Shown here piece by piece: positions 44,868 through 54,926 of a stretch of DNA of 64,000 nucleotides (the stretch's first letter is position 1; every line of letters starts with the position of its first letter). Below the pieces are notes generated by a model. The model did not search any database, was not told the DNA's origin, and worked only from the letters and a program-made list of their open reading frames with translations. The position numbers and the translations under genes are program-made. The DNA is from Planctomycetes bacterium syqfu. Lineage in GTDB: Bacteria > Planctomycetota > Phycisphaerae > Phycisphaerales > Phycisphaeraceae. The stretch lies in assembly GCA_020974905.1 (NCBI GenBank), contig CP087563.1:5270001-5334000 (forward strand), in the 5' to 3' direction.

Positions 44868-46985
44868 ATGCAATTGATGAAAAAGAGAGTCCGGGGCATC
44901 GATACAAGTCAGGGCACGTGGGTCAAACGCTGGGCCATCCTGTGTCTCGTGGTGGGGCTCATCCCGTCGCTGGTGTTCGCTGCTGACGAGGAACCGGAAT
45001 ATCCGTTCCCTGCCCAGGTCACACAGGATAAAGCTCTGGTCCGTGCTGGCGTCGGCACGACTTATTATGTGGTCAAGGAACTCAAGAAGGGGGAGATCGT
45101 CACCGTCGATGAGAAAATCTATCAGTGGTACAAGATCGTCCCGCCTGCAGGTGTCCACAGCTATGTCTCCAAGGCGTTTGTTGATGCCAAAGGTGATGGC
45201 AAGATCGGCGTGGTCAACAAGACCCCCTGCGAAGTTTTCACCGCATCGGTCAACGGCGTAGCCGACAGCTTCCGTCGCACCGCCAACCTGCTTAAGGGTG
45301 ACACCGTGCAGATCGTCGATGAAGACGGCGGGTACTATAAGATCGTCCCGCCCAAGGGGACTTACGTTTACCTGCCTGCATCGGCTGTGAAGAAGGTGGA
45401 CTTCAAGCCTGCTGTCGCTGAGACACCCGTTACGCCCGAACCGGTTAAGCCGGTGGTGACCGTTGCAACTCCCAAGCCTGATTTTGTGATTGAAAAGTCC
45501 GAGCCGATCGTGGCTGAGAAGATCATCATGCCGGACCCGGAAAAAACGGTCATTACCAGCACGCCCAAACCGGTGACCAGTGTGGATGTGACACCTGCTC
45601 ACAAGCCTGAACCCAAGCCCGTGGTGACCCCCAAACCCGTTGAGACGGTTGCTGTTGCACCTGTGGTCGAGCCCAAACCCGAACCCAAGCCGGTTGTCAC
45701 GCCAACACCAAAGCCGACGCCCACGACGGTGGAGATCACCGAGCCTGCTTTGCGTCCGTTGGTGATCAACAAGCCGCAACCAGGTGATGCAACGACTTCA
45801 ACACCTGCAGCAACATCCACAACCGTGGACACGACACCCCAGCCAGTGGTGACTCCGTCGACACCCTCTGTGACAGCGACACCTGCATCTGAGACACCGA
45901 CGAGAACTTCGACGGTTCGCCGCGCTACGCCGCCGATTCCTGATACTGAAACCCCGCCGGACTTTGAAGGTTTGCCGATGCATGCCGCCAACCCGAATGT
46001 GGTTTCGACACCTCAGCCGGTTGCCGTCGCCCCGCCTGCCCCGCAGTCTCAGCCGGAGTTCACGCCCGCGCGTCCGTCAGCGGTTGATGTGTCGGTTGCC
46101 GATACGTCCCTGCCATTGAACACCGAGGAATTGGTGGTGGACAAGCCTTCGGTCAATGACGATCGTCTGGATGAATCGGTTCCCGCCAAGCCGGAGTTGC
46201 CGGTGATGACCGACTCGAGCGCACCTGTTGCAACGGTTCAGACGCCCGCGTTTCCAGAGAACTCTCAACCGGTCAACGATGGGACTTTGCCTGCTGTCCA
46301 GCAGCCGGTGACTACCACGCCGACACCTGTTTCAACACCGGTTGCAACGGTTGAAGCTGCACCGGTACCGACGCCAACCCCGGCACCGCAACCCCAACCT
46401 GCGGTCGCCCCCAAGCCGACGGTCAATCCGCTGCTGGCAACCCGTGATTACTTCAAGCCACAGTCGGAGATGCTTGCCAAGCTTGAAGACAGGTTGGTCG
46501 AAGCCTACAACGAACCGCTGGATCAGATTCCGCTGGACAACTACCTCAATGCCTATCAGCAGATCGGCAAACTCACGGCTTTGTCCATCAAGGATCAGCG
46601 CATCGTCCAGGCACGTGAACTGATGATCAAACGCGATATGCAGTTGGCCAAAGCCCTGCGTTCCATCGGCTCGGTGCAGCGTTATACTCAGCCAGAACCG
46701 GTGCCGGTCGCGACACCCGTGCAGGAACCGCAACCCACCGAGACGACCTACGAAATGTCCGGCCAACTCATGGCAAGTGCCTTGTATGACGGTCAGAACC
46801 TGCCACGACTTTACCGCCTGGTTAATCCGGCTCAGCCGTCGGTGACGTTGATTTATGTCCGTCCCAGCGACAAGCTCAACCCCTCAGCCTATCTCGGTCG
46901 GACGGTTGGGATCAACGGCGAGATTCAAGTCGATGACGCTTTGAATCTCCGTCTGATAGATGTCGAGGAAATCGGGCTCCAGTAA
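44868..46985 (+). CDS. SH3b-domain protein with long Pro/Thr/Val-rich stalk
   Basis: 705 residues, with GGAGG 6 bases before the ATG. After a signal or anchor helix (about 21-39) come two bacterial SH3-like domains (about 50-100 and 112-170; both have WYKIVPP/YYKIVPP and a Tyr-Val strand). About 350 residues of Pro-, Thr-, Val- and Lys-rich low complexity follow (PKPVVTPKPVETV-like). A helical C-terminal domain (about 515-600) and a last beta-rich part (LYRLVNPAQPSVTLIYV ... LRLIDVEEIGL) end it. It is exported and may bind peptidoglycan through the SH3b parts. Confidence 0.8.
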   Translation: MQLMKKRVRGIDTSQGTWVKRWAILCLVVGLIPSLVFAADEEPEYPFPAQVTQDKALVRAGVGTTYYVVKELKKGEIVTVDEKIYQWYKIVPPAGVHSYVSKAFVDAKGDGKIGVVNKTPCEVFTASVNGVADSFRRTANLLKGDTVQIVDEDGGYYKIVPPKGTYVYLPASAVKKVDFKPAVAETPVTPEPVKPVVTVATPKPDFVIEKSEPIVAEKIIMPDPEKTVITSTPKPVTSVDVTPAHKPEPKPVVTPKPVETVAVAPVVEPKPEPKPVVTPTPKPTPTTVEITEPALRPLVINKPQPGDATTSTPAATSTTVDTTPQPVVTPSTPSVTATPASETPTRTSTVRRATPPIPDTETPPDFEGLPMHAANPNVVSTPQPVAVAPPAPQSQPEFTPARPSAVDVSVADTSLPLNTEELVVDKPSVNDDRLDESVPAKPELPVMTDSSAPVATVQTPAFPENSQPVNDGTLPAVQQPVTTTPTPVSTPVATVEAAPVPTPTPAPQPQPAVAPKPTVNPLLATRDYFKPQSEMLAKLEDRLVEAYNEPLDQIPLDNYLNAYQQIGKLTALSIKDQRIVQARELMIKRDMQLAKALRSIGSVQRYTQPEPVPVATPVQEPQPTETTYEMSGQLMASALYDGQNLPRLYRLVNPAQPSVTLIYVRPSDKLNPSAYLGRTVGINGEIQVDDALNLRLIDVEEIGLQ

Positions 46986-47011
46986 GTTTCAAAACCAAAT
47001 CAGAACCCAAG

Positions 47012-47049
47012 ACGCAGGAATGGACTTTGATCCGTTCCTGCGTTTTTTT
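47012..47049 (+). terminator. Intrinsic terminator of the SH3b gene
   Basis: ACGCAGGAA, 14-base loop, TTCCTGCGT and seven T. Confidence 0.9.
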
Positions 47050-47093
47050 ATGTCGCATCGTTGTAGCAGTCTACATGACCAATCGCTATCTTT

Positions 47094-47178
47094 CGTCACT
47101 CCCGCGCAGGCGGGAGTCTAGTGGAACCTGCAAGCGTCAACTGTATGCCACTGGATTCCCGCCTGCGCGGGAATGACG
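47094..47178. repeat. 85-bp ATTCCC/GGGAAT-type element, copy E
   Basis: CGTCACTCCCGCGCAGGCGG at the left, CGCCTGCGCGGGAATGACG at the right; exactly 85 bases, as copies C and D. Confidence 0.85.
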
Positions 47179-47347
47179 ATGAGCGGGAATAAAATATGCC
47201 TTGAACACAGGCATCGTTTGATTGGCCAAGCAACGATTCACGTTTACCGCGAGAATCTTCCAAGTTCAGCTTCACAGACGCCCGGTAAATTCCGTATACT
47301 GTGTTCACCCACCTGTTCCGACTTTACTGTCCACTGAGGATGGCTCC

Positions 47348-48136
47348 ATGCACATCATGCCACGTTTTTTCCGACCGGTCTGTTTGTTCCTTGTCCTTGC
47401 TTTGACCGCTGCCCTGTTTACCGGTTGCGCCAGCAAGCAGTCTGCAGATCAGCAGCAGGTTGCCACCAAGGTCCAGCCCGAGAAGAAGAGGGGGTTGGAA
47501 CTCAACCCGCTCAAGTGGACCTGGAATCCGATGGAGTGGAACTCCTACGAATTTCGTGAGAAGTACAACTTCAAGGTTGGCAACATGTGGGTCATCAAAC
47601 CCCCGCGTGAACTCAACCCGTCACAGATCGTCGTTGTCCGTCAGTTGGCCAAGATTCCCGATCAACCTCAACCTCAGCCGACGATCAACATGCTTTATGA
47701 CGACTATGTCCAGCAAAAGGAAATCGGCAAGGTGGATGGCGTCAACAACACAGCCAGTAGCGAACCGGCTGTGCAGGGCATGCAGATGCTCGTGATCGAT
47801 CTGGTCACTTCCGATGCCCTGCTGCGTGATGCCGATGGCAGGGAGTATCCCAGTGAAGTCGATCCTGCATTGACCCGCAAGCTCATCGACCTGACCATGG
47901 AACGCGATTTTCTCGCTGCCCGCAAGACTGATATCCAAGATGTCAACGAAGATCAATGGGCCTACCGTGCCGTGATCCAGGAAGTCGACAGTGATGAAAA
48001 ACCGCTGCGTCGTAATTGGAAAGTCTCGGAGAACACGAACAATCCCGATCTCACCGAAGTGCAGCGTTTATTGACCAATGCCTTTGAGGTGACCACCGCG
48101 CCGTGCATCCGCTCAGTGAATCGGTTGATTTGCTGA
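47348..48136 (+). CDS. Lipoprotein of unknown function
   Basis: 262 residues from ATG 47348, with GAGGA 7 bases upstream. The signal ends in lipobox LFTGC. The mature part is hydrophilic, with a Trp-rich segment (NPLKWTWNPMEWNSYEF) soon after the anchor and no known domain. A TATACT box about 50 bases before the start may be the -10 element. The codon pattern is like that of its neighbours. Confidence 0.75.
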   Translation: MHIMPRFFRPVCLFLVLALTAALFTGCASKQSADQQQVATKVQPEKKRGLELNPLKWTWNPMEWNSYEFREKYNFKVGNMWVIKPPRELNPSQIVVVRQLAKIPDQPQPQPTINMLYDDYVQQKEIGKVDGVNNTASSEPAVQGMQMLVIDLVTSDALLRDADGREYPSEVDPALTRKLIDLTMERDFLAARKTDIQDVNEDQWAYRAVIQEVDSDEKPLRRNWKVSENTNNPDLTEVQRLLTNAFEVTTAPCIRSVNRLIC

Positions 48137-48151
48137 AGTGATGCTCACGAT

Positions 48152-48200
48152 CGTTGAGCTTCGCTCAATCCCGCGGTGACACACCGCGGCTCGCCTGAGG
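48152..48200. repeat. GCGAG/CTCGC element, partial copy
   Basis: TTGAGC-TTC-GCTCAA, CCGCGGTG-ACA-CACCGCGG and the end CTCGCCTGAG. It is the right half of the element at 44501-44639 with a different but still paired stem. Confidence 0.7.
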
Positions 48201-48209
48201 GGGGATGGT

Positions 48210-48497
48210 GTGCTCAAGAAGCAAATCCGTTGGCAGAAAGCAACCGTTCTGGGCACTGCGATGTTCGTTGCTTATTTGATTTGGACACCGCTTCGAGGTC
48301 AGTCGCTTTCGAGTCGCCGGGTTCAGATCATATTCCTGATTCTCCTTGCAGCTTCAGCCATACTCATCGCTTGGGAGACATTCGACAATACAAAGTGGAC
48401 GTGGGATCGCGCGGTGATACGCGGGTTTGTTTGCATGGGGTTGGCGATTTGTTTGTTGCTGTTGTATGTCAAGTATGTTTGGCCGTGGCTGAACTGA
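48210..48497 (+). CDS. Small membrane protein
   Basis: 95 residues from a GTG at 48210 with AGGGGGG 5 bases upstream. Three hydrophobic helices (TVLGTAMFVAYLIWTPL, IIFLILLAASAILIAW, VCMGLAICLLLLYVKYVW). The start lies directly after a repeat, whose last bases supply the ribosome site. No family is recognised. Confidence 0.6.
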   Translation: MLKKQIRWQKATVLGTAMFVAYLIWTPLRGQSLSSRRVQIIFLILLAASAILIAWETFDNTKWTWDRAVIRGFVCMGLAICLLLLYVKYVWPWLN

Positions 48498-48526
48498 GGC
48501 TTGAGTCTGTATCAAAAGAAGTGTCT

Positions 48527-48565
48527 TTGTGAGCCGGGTTGTGTCAGCCCGGCTCCCCGGCTCCC
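48527..48565. repeat. GAGCCGGG hairpin repeat with CCCGGCTC tandem copies
   Basis: GAGCCGGGTTGTGTCAGCCCGGCTC is followed by further direct copies of CCCGGCTC (to about 48572). The hairpin belongs to the GCGAG/CTCGC family. Confidence 0.55.
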
Positions 48566-48641
48566 CGGCTCCCCGGACCCCCGGACACCGGACCGACTCG
48601 ACACGAGCCGACTCGCTGATGTAGGAAGAGTTGATGTTGTT

Positions 48642-49100
48642 ATGTATGACACTGCAATTCCACCTTTAACAAAGGGCTCCGGCAGACGTCCCATTGGTTG
48701 GGAAGGGCGTTTCTGGTTGGGGTTTCTCGTATTGGCAATCTTCTTTTTCGACGGCCTGTTTCTCTGGGGGGTGTTGGACTTTTCGCAAAGTTATCAAGGT
48801 GAGCTGACCATCATGCGCGGCCATGAGATATGTGAAATTCATATGGTGCAGTTTGCTTTCAACGCAATGCTCTGGCTTGGTGGTTTGGCAGCAGTTCTTC
48901 TTGGAATGACGATTCTTGTGATGTGGAAAGCATTCAGAGCATGGCAAAGGCGTTTACTGATATTGCTTTCGACGACTGCAATTGCACTGGTGATTTTCGC
49001 CGGCAGCAATGATTGGTTAACTTCGAGCTTCGATGAGAATATTCATGAACAAGGTCATCGTTTGGATTTTGATATGCAGTCATTGCATGTGAAAGATTAA
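48642..49100 (+). CDS. Membrane protein of unknown function
   Basis: 152 residues from ATG 48642; the frame is open back to 48501 but that part is repeat sequence. Three helices (WLGFLVLAIFFFDGLFLW, MLWLGGLAAVLLGMTILVM, LLILLSTTAIALVIFAG) and a hydrophilic tail. No family is recognised. Confidence 0.6.
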   Translation: MYDTAIPPLTKGSGRRPIGWEGRFWLGFLVLAIFFFDGLFLWGVLDFSQSYQGELTIMRGHEICEIHMVQFAFNAMLWLGGLAAVLLGMTILVMWKAFRAWQRRLLILLSTTAIALVIFAGSNDWLTSSFDENIHEQGHRLDFDMQSLHVKD

Positions 49101-49302
49101 AAATCTCACCCCCGGGATTGCCAACTGGCGATGGATCGTTAAGCTAACGTGTTACTCATATCAGCAAGGCACCCCAATTGCCGATTGACGGACTGGTTGT
49201 CACGGATCGATTCAGGTTTGGATCCGCAGGTGACTATTGCTGAGATGGGTTTGAGTGACTTTGGAATTTTGAGAACCGTAATTAAGACCACAAGGAGCCC
49301 CC

Positions 49303-49767
49303 ATGGACTTCCTGACGCCTGAAGACAAGCAACGCCTTGAAGATCAACTTGCCCAGCTCATCGCTAACCGCCCGGTGATTACCCAGCGAATTGCTGAAGC
49401 CCGTGCGATGGGTGACCTCAAGGAAAATGCCGAGTACCACGCAGCACGTGACGAGCAGGGTTTGCAGGAAGCGGAGATTCGTCGTCTGACCGAGCGTTTA
49501 AAAAATGCCCAGGTCACCGGCGATGCGGAAATGCCTGATGACGTGGTGTTCATCGGTTCGATTGTCAAGCTCAAAGATCTTTCGGATGGCAGTGATGATC
49601 TGTACAAACTCATGGGTGAAACGACGGGCAACTTTGATGCAGATGAAATCGAAGTGTCGGTCAACAGTCCGATGGGTGAAGCGCTGATGAAAGCTCGCGT
49701 GGGTGAGACGGTCCGAGTGGACCTGCCGCGTGGCGTCAAGCGTTTTGAAATTCTCGAAATCCTGTAG
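49303..49767 (+). CDS. greA: Transcription elongation factor GreA
   Basis: 154 residues, with AAGGAG 5 bases before the ATG. The N-terminal coiled coil carries the tip motif [20 protein letters not shown], whose acidic residues reach the RNA polymerase active site; the C-terminal FKBP-like part ends with [16 protein letters not shown]. It rescues backtracked RNA polymerase by stimulating transcript cleavage. The gene stands alone. Confidence 0.95.
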   Translation: MDFLTPEDKQRLEDQLAQLIANRPVITQRIAEARAMGDLKENAEYHAARDEQGLQEAEIRRLTERLKNAQVTGDAEMPDDVVFIGSIVKLKDLSDGSDDLYKLMGETTGNFDADEIEVSVNSPMGEALMKARVGETVRVDLPRGVKRFEILEIL

Positions 49768-50035
49768 CCGAATCCCCCATTTCATGCCGATAATAGGAAT
49801 AGGATCCGCGCAGGGTCGGTAGTTTATCTTGCGCTGGAGCGTGTTTTGCCATGGATTAGGGTGTTAGACCTTGGTCTAGACCTGCCACGGCTGTGACACG
49901 TCATGTGTAGGTTCAATCAGAGCAGGCTCTGGCATTGATCTTGCACATTATCGGACAGACATGCGTTTGTTCGAACCTGCTAACACTATGACTAAGATTT
50001 GAATGTATATTGGTTTACGCCAAAGGGGCACGAAG

Positions 50036-52105
50036 ATGAACAAGCTGCCACAATTGACTTTGACGCTGACGGCAATGCTGGGATTTTGCGCATTACCGGC
50101 TGAGGCACAGTACCAGTTGGACAACAATCTCGAGCAGTCTTCCGGCGCAGTCAACCCACAGGCCACCAATGTGGACTATGGTTCGCGCAACGATATTATC
50201 TACGGTAATATCAATGCTGGCAAAGGTTTCCGTGGTAATCTCGACTACGGTGCACCCGGTGACTTCCGTGGCAATACCGGTTCAGACGAGCTTTACCGCT
50301 TCCGCGCCAATGCCGCGTCTGGCGCTACGGGGCATCAATTGACTTCCCCCCAATCCGTTCAACGGGCCAGCCACTCGGCGGTCCTGGGGAATATCAAGTC
50401 CTATAACGGACCCAATGCAGGTGTGATCAGCTCTTCAGGTATCCCTGTTGATGCTTATCGGACGGGGCAGGCCACCACCAATGGTCAGATGATTTACACC
50501 CCCGAATTCGGCACCTCCCGTGCAGGGACCGTCGGTGTTCAGGGTGATATGTCAGGTCGGTCACTAGGCATCGGTGCGACCTCCGCTCAAAGTCTGGGCG
50601 TGCCTGCCGACACCCCGGTGGGGGCACAGGATCTTCGCCCGAACGTCGTGGGTGGGGGATACACCAATGACCAATTAACCGAGAATCCAGCCTTGCTCGG
50701 TGCCCTGGCTGCACCCAGTGCCAACCGCACTTCCGTCGGACATGGCATTGCTGGCACGACGGACAGCCTTTGGAAAGTCGATCCCAGTAAGAATCTGGCT
50801 TATCCCGACTCCACGGCACCGGCGACCGAAGAGATCATTCTCCCGGCTCAGCAGATGCCCCAGAACATGCTCAACCCCCAATCCGCAACCGAACCAGGAC
50901 TCAGTGTCGAGGAAAAAGCAGCCCGTCTTCAAGCTCAGCAGATGCAGCTTGAATCGTCCCTCATGGCCAACCCCGGTGACGATGCTTACATGATTCTCCA
51001 GCAAAACAAGGAAAATCGTCAGCGTATCTCGCAAGGGCTTCAACCCATCGAACATGGTGTGAACCGTGACAACCAACTCGTCGCGGATCCGGCGCAGGTC
51101 AAGCAATTGCCCACGCATCAGTCGCTGTACAACTCCATGACCGGTACGGATATGCAGCAAGTCGACCCGCAGCCGGGTAGCAACAACGGTGGCATCCAAC
51201 CCATGAACAACGCGGGCATCCCCGGTATGAGTAACACAGTTAACACCGACCCGATGTCGAGCCTGCTTAACCCCAATGCTTCAACCAATAACGGTCTGAG
51301 CACCCCGCAGCAGACCGCAGCAGAACGTGCCGAAGCACAGCAGAAACTCCAGGATGCCATGCTCCAATCGCGTGGCGTTGAGGATTCAAACAACGTGCTC
51401 GATCAGGTCATCGGCGTCCCCTCGCCTTCGACCAGGCCCGAGCCGGTGATCCCGGCAGGCAGCAGTGACGCCCGTGGTGCCACCAAGCCGACCGGTGGTT
51501 TGTTTGACGCTCCAGAAGGCGACAGCGCTCAGAGCATTGCCGCCCAGGACAAACGTCAGGCTGATCAGGTTCTGCTTGGCAACATGGGGACATCGACGGG
51601 CATCACCGTTCCCGCGACGACCCTGCCGCACACCGCCGCTGCATCTCAGCGTGAATGGCATGCATCGCAAACCCTTTCACAAGCGACCTATGCATTGAAA
51701 GCCGGTCGGTATTTCGATGCTGAGCGCAAGTTCAAGAGTCTGCTTTTGGGCAATCCTGATTCCTACGAAGCCTCCGCAGGTCTGCTGTGTTCCCAATTGG
51801 GGGCAGGGATGGTGCGTGTGACGTCTTTGACACTGCGTCAACACATGACCAAATTCCCACAACATCTTGGTCACAAATTGGATACAACGCTTCTGCCGTC
51901 GGGTAACCGCTTGGCTTGGGTCCGGGAGCAATCAGAAAATCTCATGAAACAGTATGGCAATTATGACGCAGCATTGTTAATTGCTTTCATGGGCTATCAA
52001 ACTTCTGACAAACAACTGCTACAATACGGACTTGGACTGGCCCAGAAACACCTGCCCGGGGATCCGCTTGTGGAACAACTGAGTCGTGCCTGGTTGGGGC
52101 AGTGA
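50036..52105 (+). CDS. Large secreted protein, C-terminal TPR-like region
   Basis: 689 residues from ATG 50036 (AAGGGG upstream). A signal peptide ends AEAQ (about residue 25). About 500 residues of Gly, Asn, Ser, Gln and Pro-rich sequence follow, with GNLDYGAPGDFRGNTG-like stretches and no known domain. The last 130 residues are helical: QTLSQATYALKAGRYFDAE, LLLGNPDSYEASAGLLCSQ, YDAALLIAFMGYQ, which resembles tetratricopeptide repeats. It is probably an envelope or secretion-associated protein. The palindrome at 49865-49882 lies upstream. Confidence 0.7.
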   Translation: MNKLPQLTLTLTAMLGFCALPAEAQYQLDNNLEQSSGAVNPQATNVDYGSRNDIIYGNINAGKGFRGNLDYGAPGDFRGNTGSDELYRFRANAASGATGHQLTSPQSVQRASHSAVLGNIKSYNGPNAGVISSSGIPVDAYRTGQATTNGQMIYTPEFGTSRAGTVGVQGDMSGRSLGIGATSAQSLGVPADTPVGAQDLRPNVVGGGYTNDQLTENPALLGALAAPSANRTSVGHGIAGTTDSLWKVDPSKNLAYPDSTAPATEEIILPAQQMPQNMLNPQSATEPGLSVEEKAARLQAQQMQLESSLMANPGDDAYMILQQNKENRQRISQGLQPIEHGVNRDNQLVADPAQVKQLPTHQSLYNSMTGTDMQQVDPQPGSNNGGIQPMNNAGIPGMSNTVNTDPMSSLLNPNASTNNGLSTPQQTAAERAEAQQKLQDAMLQSRGVEDSNNVLDQVIGVPSPSTRPEPVIPAGSSDARGATKPTGGLFDAPEGDSAQSIAAQDKRQADQVLLGNMGTSTGITVPATTLPHTAAASQREWHASQTLSQATYALKAGRYFDAERKFKSLLLGNPDSYEASAGLLCSQLGAGMVRVTSLTLRQHMTKFPQHLGHKLDTTLLPSGNRLAWVREQSENLMKQYGNYDAALLIAFMGYQTSDKQLLQYGLGLAQKHLPGDPLVEQLSRAWLGQ

Positions 52106-52225
52106 GTTATTGCCAGGAACAGTTGAGACCAAGCCTAAGAGGAAGCGTTGACGCGCTCGTCAGACCCGCAAAGGGTGAAACGATTAAAGCAGTACCGACG
52201 GCGATACGCGTAACAGAATAGAAGT

Positions 52226-53611
52226 ATGACCAACATACCGACCCAAACCCAGACCAACTCGCTGGTGCAGGCCGTTCAACAACAGGTCCGCCGGCTCGAG
52301 TCGGAAAAGCAAGCCTTGGCCCAACGGGTGGCAGAAGCCAACGTGCTCTACACGTTAAGCGCCCTGCTCACCGGCCGACACAGCTTGGATGAACTGCTCA
52401 ATGGTGCAGCCGCCATGTCCGTGAAGGTGCTCAACGTCAAGGCAGCCTCCGTGCGCCTGCTCTCCGAAGACGGTTCGCAACTGGTCCCCAAGGCCGTTTG
52501 CAATCTCACCACGCGCTATCTCAAGAAAGGTCCGATCCCGCTGGTCGACAGCGAATTGGCCCGACGGGTTCTGCGTGGTGAAGTCGTCTACGTTCGTGAC
52601 CTGCGAACCGATCCGAGGACGCTCTATCCCGATGACGTGAAGGTCGAAGGCATTGTCTCAATGCTCAGCGCACCCATGATCTACAACGGGCGACCCATCG
52701 GCACGATTCGTGTCTATGCCGGTGAAGAACGCCAATTCACCGAGTCCGAACAGGAACTGCTCAAAGCCATCGGGCACATGATGGCAGCAGCCATCGAACA
52801 CGCACGCCTGGAAGTTGCTGAGAAAAAGCAGCAGAAGGTTGACCGCCAACTCAAACTCGCAGCCGACGTGCAGCGGCGAATGATGCCGTCCAAGATGCCC
52901 TCCATGCCACCTTTTGACATCGCTGCCCGATACCAGGCATCACTGGAACTCGGCGGTGACTTCTACGACTTCATCGGCCTGGAAAACAACCTGGGCATTG
53001 TCGTGGCAGACGTGGTCGGTAAAGGTGTCGCAGCATCACTGCTCATGGCATCGGTCCGTTCATCACTCCGCGCCTTCACGCAGGACATTTACGATCTGGA
53101 CGAAGTGATGGCACGCGTGAACCGGGCGATGGTTCGCGACACTTTGGATAACGAATTTGCAACGCTGTTCTACGGTGTCTTTAACCCGCAGATCCCGCGT
53201 TTGACTTACTGCAATGCTGGTCATGAACCGCCGATCCTGCTTCGCAACGGTGAGATCATCCCGCTGGATATCGGGGGCATGATCATCGGTGTGGACTCGC
53301 TTCAGGAATACGAAAAGAGCATCATCGATCTGCAAGCTGGCGATTACCTGCTGATGTACACCGACGGTCTGACCGAAGCGTTCAACTATGCCAACAAACA
53401 GTTCGGCAGAGAGCGCATCGAGGCCGCCCTCCGTGAGTGTGCCGAGCAGGAGATGAACGCCGAGACCGCCATCAAGCACATCCTTTGGCAACTGCGCAAC
53501 TTCACCGGTTTGCGATCACCGATCGATGACACCACCATCGTCATGATCCGCGTCACCGACGAAGAGGCCTTGCCGGTGCTTGCCAAGGAAGACGAAGACC
53601 TCATCGGTTAA
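52226..53611 (+). CDS. GAF-domain PP2C phosphatase (RsbU/SpoIIE type)
   Basis: 461 residues. A short coiled coil (about 12-40) leads to a GAF sensor domain (about 45-195), a linker helix, and a PP2C/SpoIIE phosphatase domain (about 225-450). The metal-binding motifs are LGGDFYDFIGLE and VVADVVGKGVAASLLMA, with YCNAGHEPPIL, YTDGLTEAFN and DDTTIVMIRV. Such proteins dephosphorylate anti-sigma-factor antagonists in partner switching, in response to a signal sensed by GAF. No partner (STAS or RsbW) is nearby. Confidence 0.9.
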   Translation: MTNIPTQTQTNSLVQAVQQQVRRLESEKQALAQRVAEANVLYTLSALLTGRHSLDELLNGAAAMSVKVLNVKAASVRLLSEDGSQLVPKAVCNLTTRYLKKGPIPLVDSELARRVLRGEVVYVRDLRTDPRTLYPDDVKVEGIVSMLSAPMIYNGRPIGTIRVYAGEERQFTESEQELLKAIGHMMAAAIEHARLEVAEKKQQKVDRQLKLAADVQRRMMPSKMPSMPPFDIAARYQASLELGGDFYDFIGLENNLGIVVADVVGKGVAASLLMASVRSSLRAFTQDIYDLDEVMARVNRAMVRDTLDNEFATLFYGVFNPQIPRLTYCNAGHEPPILLRNGEIIPLDIGGMIIGVDSLQEYEKSIIDLQAGDYLLMYTDGLTEAFNYANKQFGRERIEAALRECAEQEMNAETAIKHILWQLRNFTGLRSPIDDTTIVMIRVTDEEALPVLAKEDEDLIG

Positions 53612-53640
53612 TGTGAGCCGCAAAATCGCCCAAAACAAAA

Positions 53641-53678
53641 AACCGCTTGCCTCAGAACATGGCAAGCGGTTATTTTTT
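53641..53678 (+). terminator. Intrinsic terminator of the phosphatase gene
   Basis: AACCGCTTGCC, loop TCAGAACAT, GGCAAGCGGTT, then ATTTTTT. Confidence 0.88.
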
Positions 53679-53767
53679 ACCCATATTGGTACCAAATATT
53701 GCCTTCATTGAACGTCGGGAATGTTTTACCCCCGCAATACCGCCAATCTTTGCCACAAGGAAACCGC

Positions 53768-54844
53768 ATGGTCGAACTCTCCGCCTTGACGTACTGGGTC
53801 CTCATCATCAGCTTCGCCAAGGGCGACACCGGTGGACTCTATTTAGCCAAGCTTGATGCCCAGGCCCAAACACTCGCGCTCGTCGAACACATCACCGAAG
53901 GCGTGAACCGTCCGATCTTCGCGCGGTTTTCAAATGACGGTAAACAACTTTTTGTGGTTGACAACAACGGCGATGATCCCAAGACCCAATTCGGTGCCTT
54001 GGCCATCTACAGCTTCGATGCCAAGACAGGCAAACTCACCTTGCAGGGTCGCACCAGTACACTCGGGCGCGGCAGTTGCTACGTCGGACTCGCGCCATCC
54101 AATGCGCTCATCGCCAACTACGGGTCGGGCTCCGTCACCGCCATCCCGTTTAATGAGCAAGGCCCGCTCGAAGGTGCTGTTAACTACGAACACACCGGCA
54201 AAGGTGCCGACCCACGTCGTCAGAATAAACCCCATGCACACAGCTTCGTTCCCAGCCCGCACGGTCGCTTTGCACTCGCTGCTGACCTGGGCACCGATGA
54301 AGTCACCGTCCATCCCATCACCGACGGCAAAGTTCAACCTGCCAGCAGCACCATCAAACTCCATCCCGGTGCAGGCCCGCGTCACATTGCTTTCTCACCC
54401 GACCCGCGCTTGATGTTCGTCATCAACGAACTCGATGGCACACTCAACAGCTATCACTGGAATGCCAGAGACGGCATCGCAAAACCCCTGGATTCTATCA
54501 GCACACTCCCCGCGGATTTCAAAGGCAATAACACCGCAGCCGACATTCACACCCATCCCCGTAAACCCTTCGTCTACACTTCCAACCGTGGCGTGGACAG
54601 CATTGCCATCACCCAATACGACCGGGAAGGCAAACTCAAACTCATCACCAACATCCCCTCCGGCGGCGGCCACCCCCGCGGCTTTGCCCTAACCCGTGAC
54701 GGCCGATTCATGTTGGTCGCCAACCGCGATGCCAACAACGTCGTCCTCTTCACCATCGAAGGCAACAACCCCGTCCCAGTGAACGTCGGTAAGGAACTAC
54801 AAATCCCCATGCCCATGTGCGTGACGACATTGCCAATCAAGTAA
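53768..54844 (+). CDS. Seven-bladed beta-propeller lactonase (YkgE/Pgl type)
   Basis: 358 residues from ATG 53768, with AAGGAA 5 bases upstream; the ORF is open 69 bases earlier but without signals. The propeller family shows GGLYLAKLD, RPIFARFSNDGKQLFVV, KPHAHSFVPSPHGRFALAADLG, GPRHIAFSPD, HTHPRKPFVYTSNRG and GGHPRGFALTRDGRFMLVAN. Members hydrolyse 6-phosphogluconolactone or related sugar lactones. No signal peptide is seen, so the protein should be cytoplasmic. Confidence 0.88.
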   Translation: MVELSALTYWVLIISFAKGDTGGLYLAKLDAQAQTLALVEHITEGVNRPIFARFSNDGKQLFVVDNNGDDPKTQFGALAIYSFDAKTGKLTLQGRTSTLGRGSCYVGLAPSNALIANYGSGSVTAIPFNEQGPLEGAVNYEHTGKGADPRRQNKPHAHSFVPSPHGRFALAADLGTDEVTVHPITDGKVQPASSTIKLHPGAGPRHIAFSPDPRLMFVINELDGTLNSYHWNARDGIAKPLDSISTLPADFKGNNTAADIHTHPRKPFVYTSNRGVDSIAITQYDREGKLKLITNIPSGGGHPRGFALTRDGRFMLVANRDANNVVLFTIEGNNPVPVNVGKELQIPMPMCVTTLPIK

Positions 54845-54926
54845 CGCCACACTTCAGTCATACCACCAGGCAACGTATGTGTATTCATGTCGTTTGGGGC
54901 AGTCATCACTCGATGCAAAGCCGATT

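Noticed and set aside
49960-49995. tRNA-like GTTCGAACC segment
   Set aside because: No acceptor, D or anticodon arms can be formed around it.
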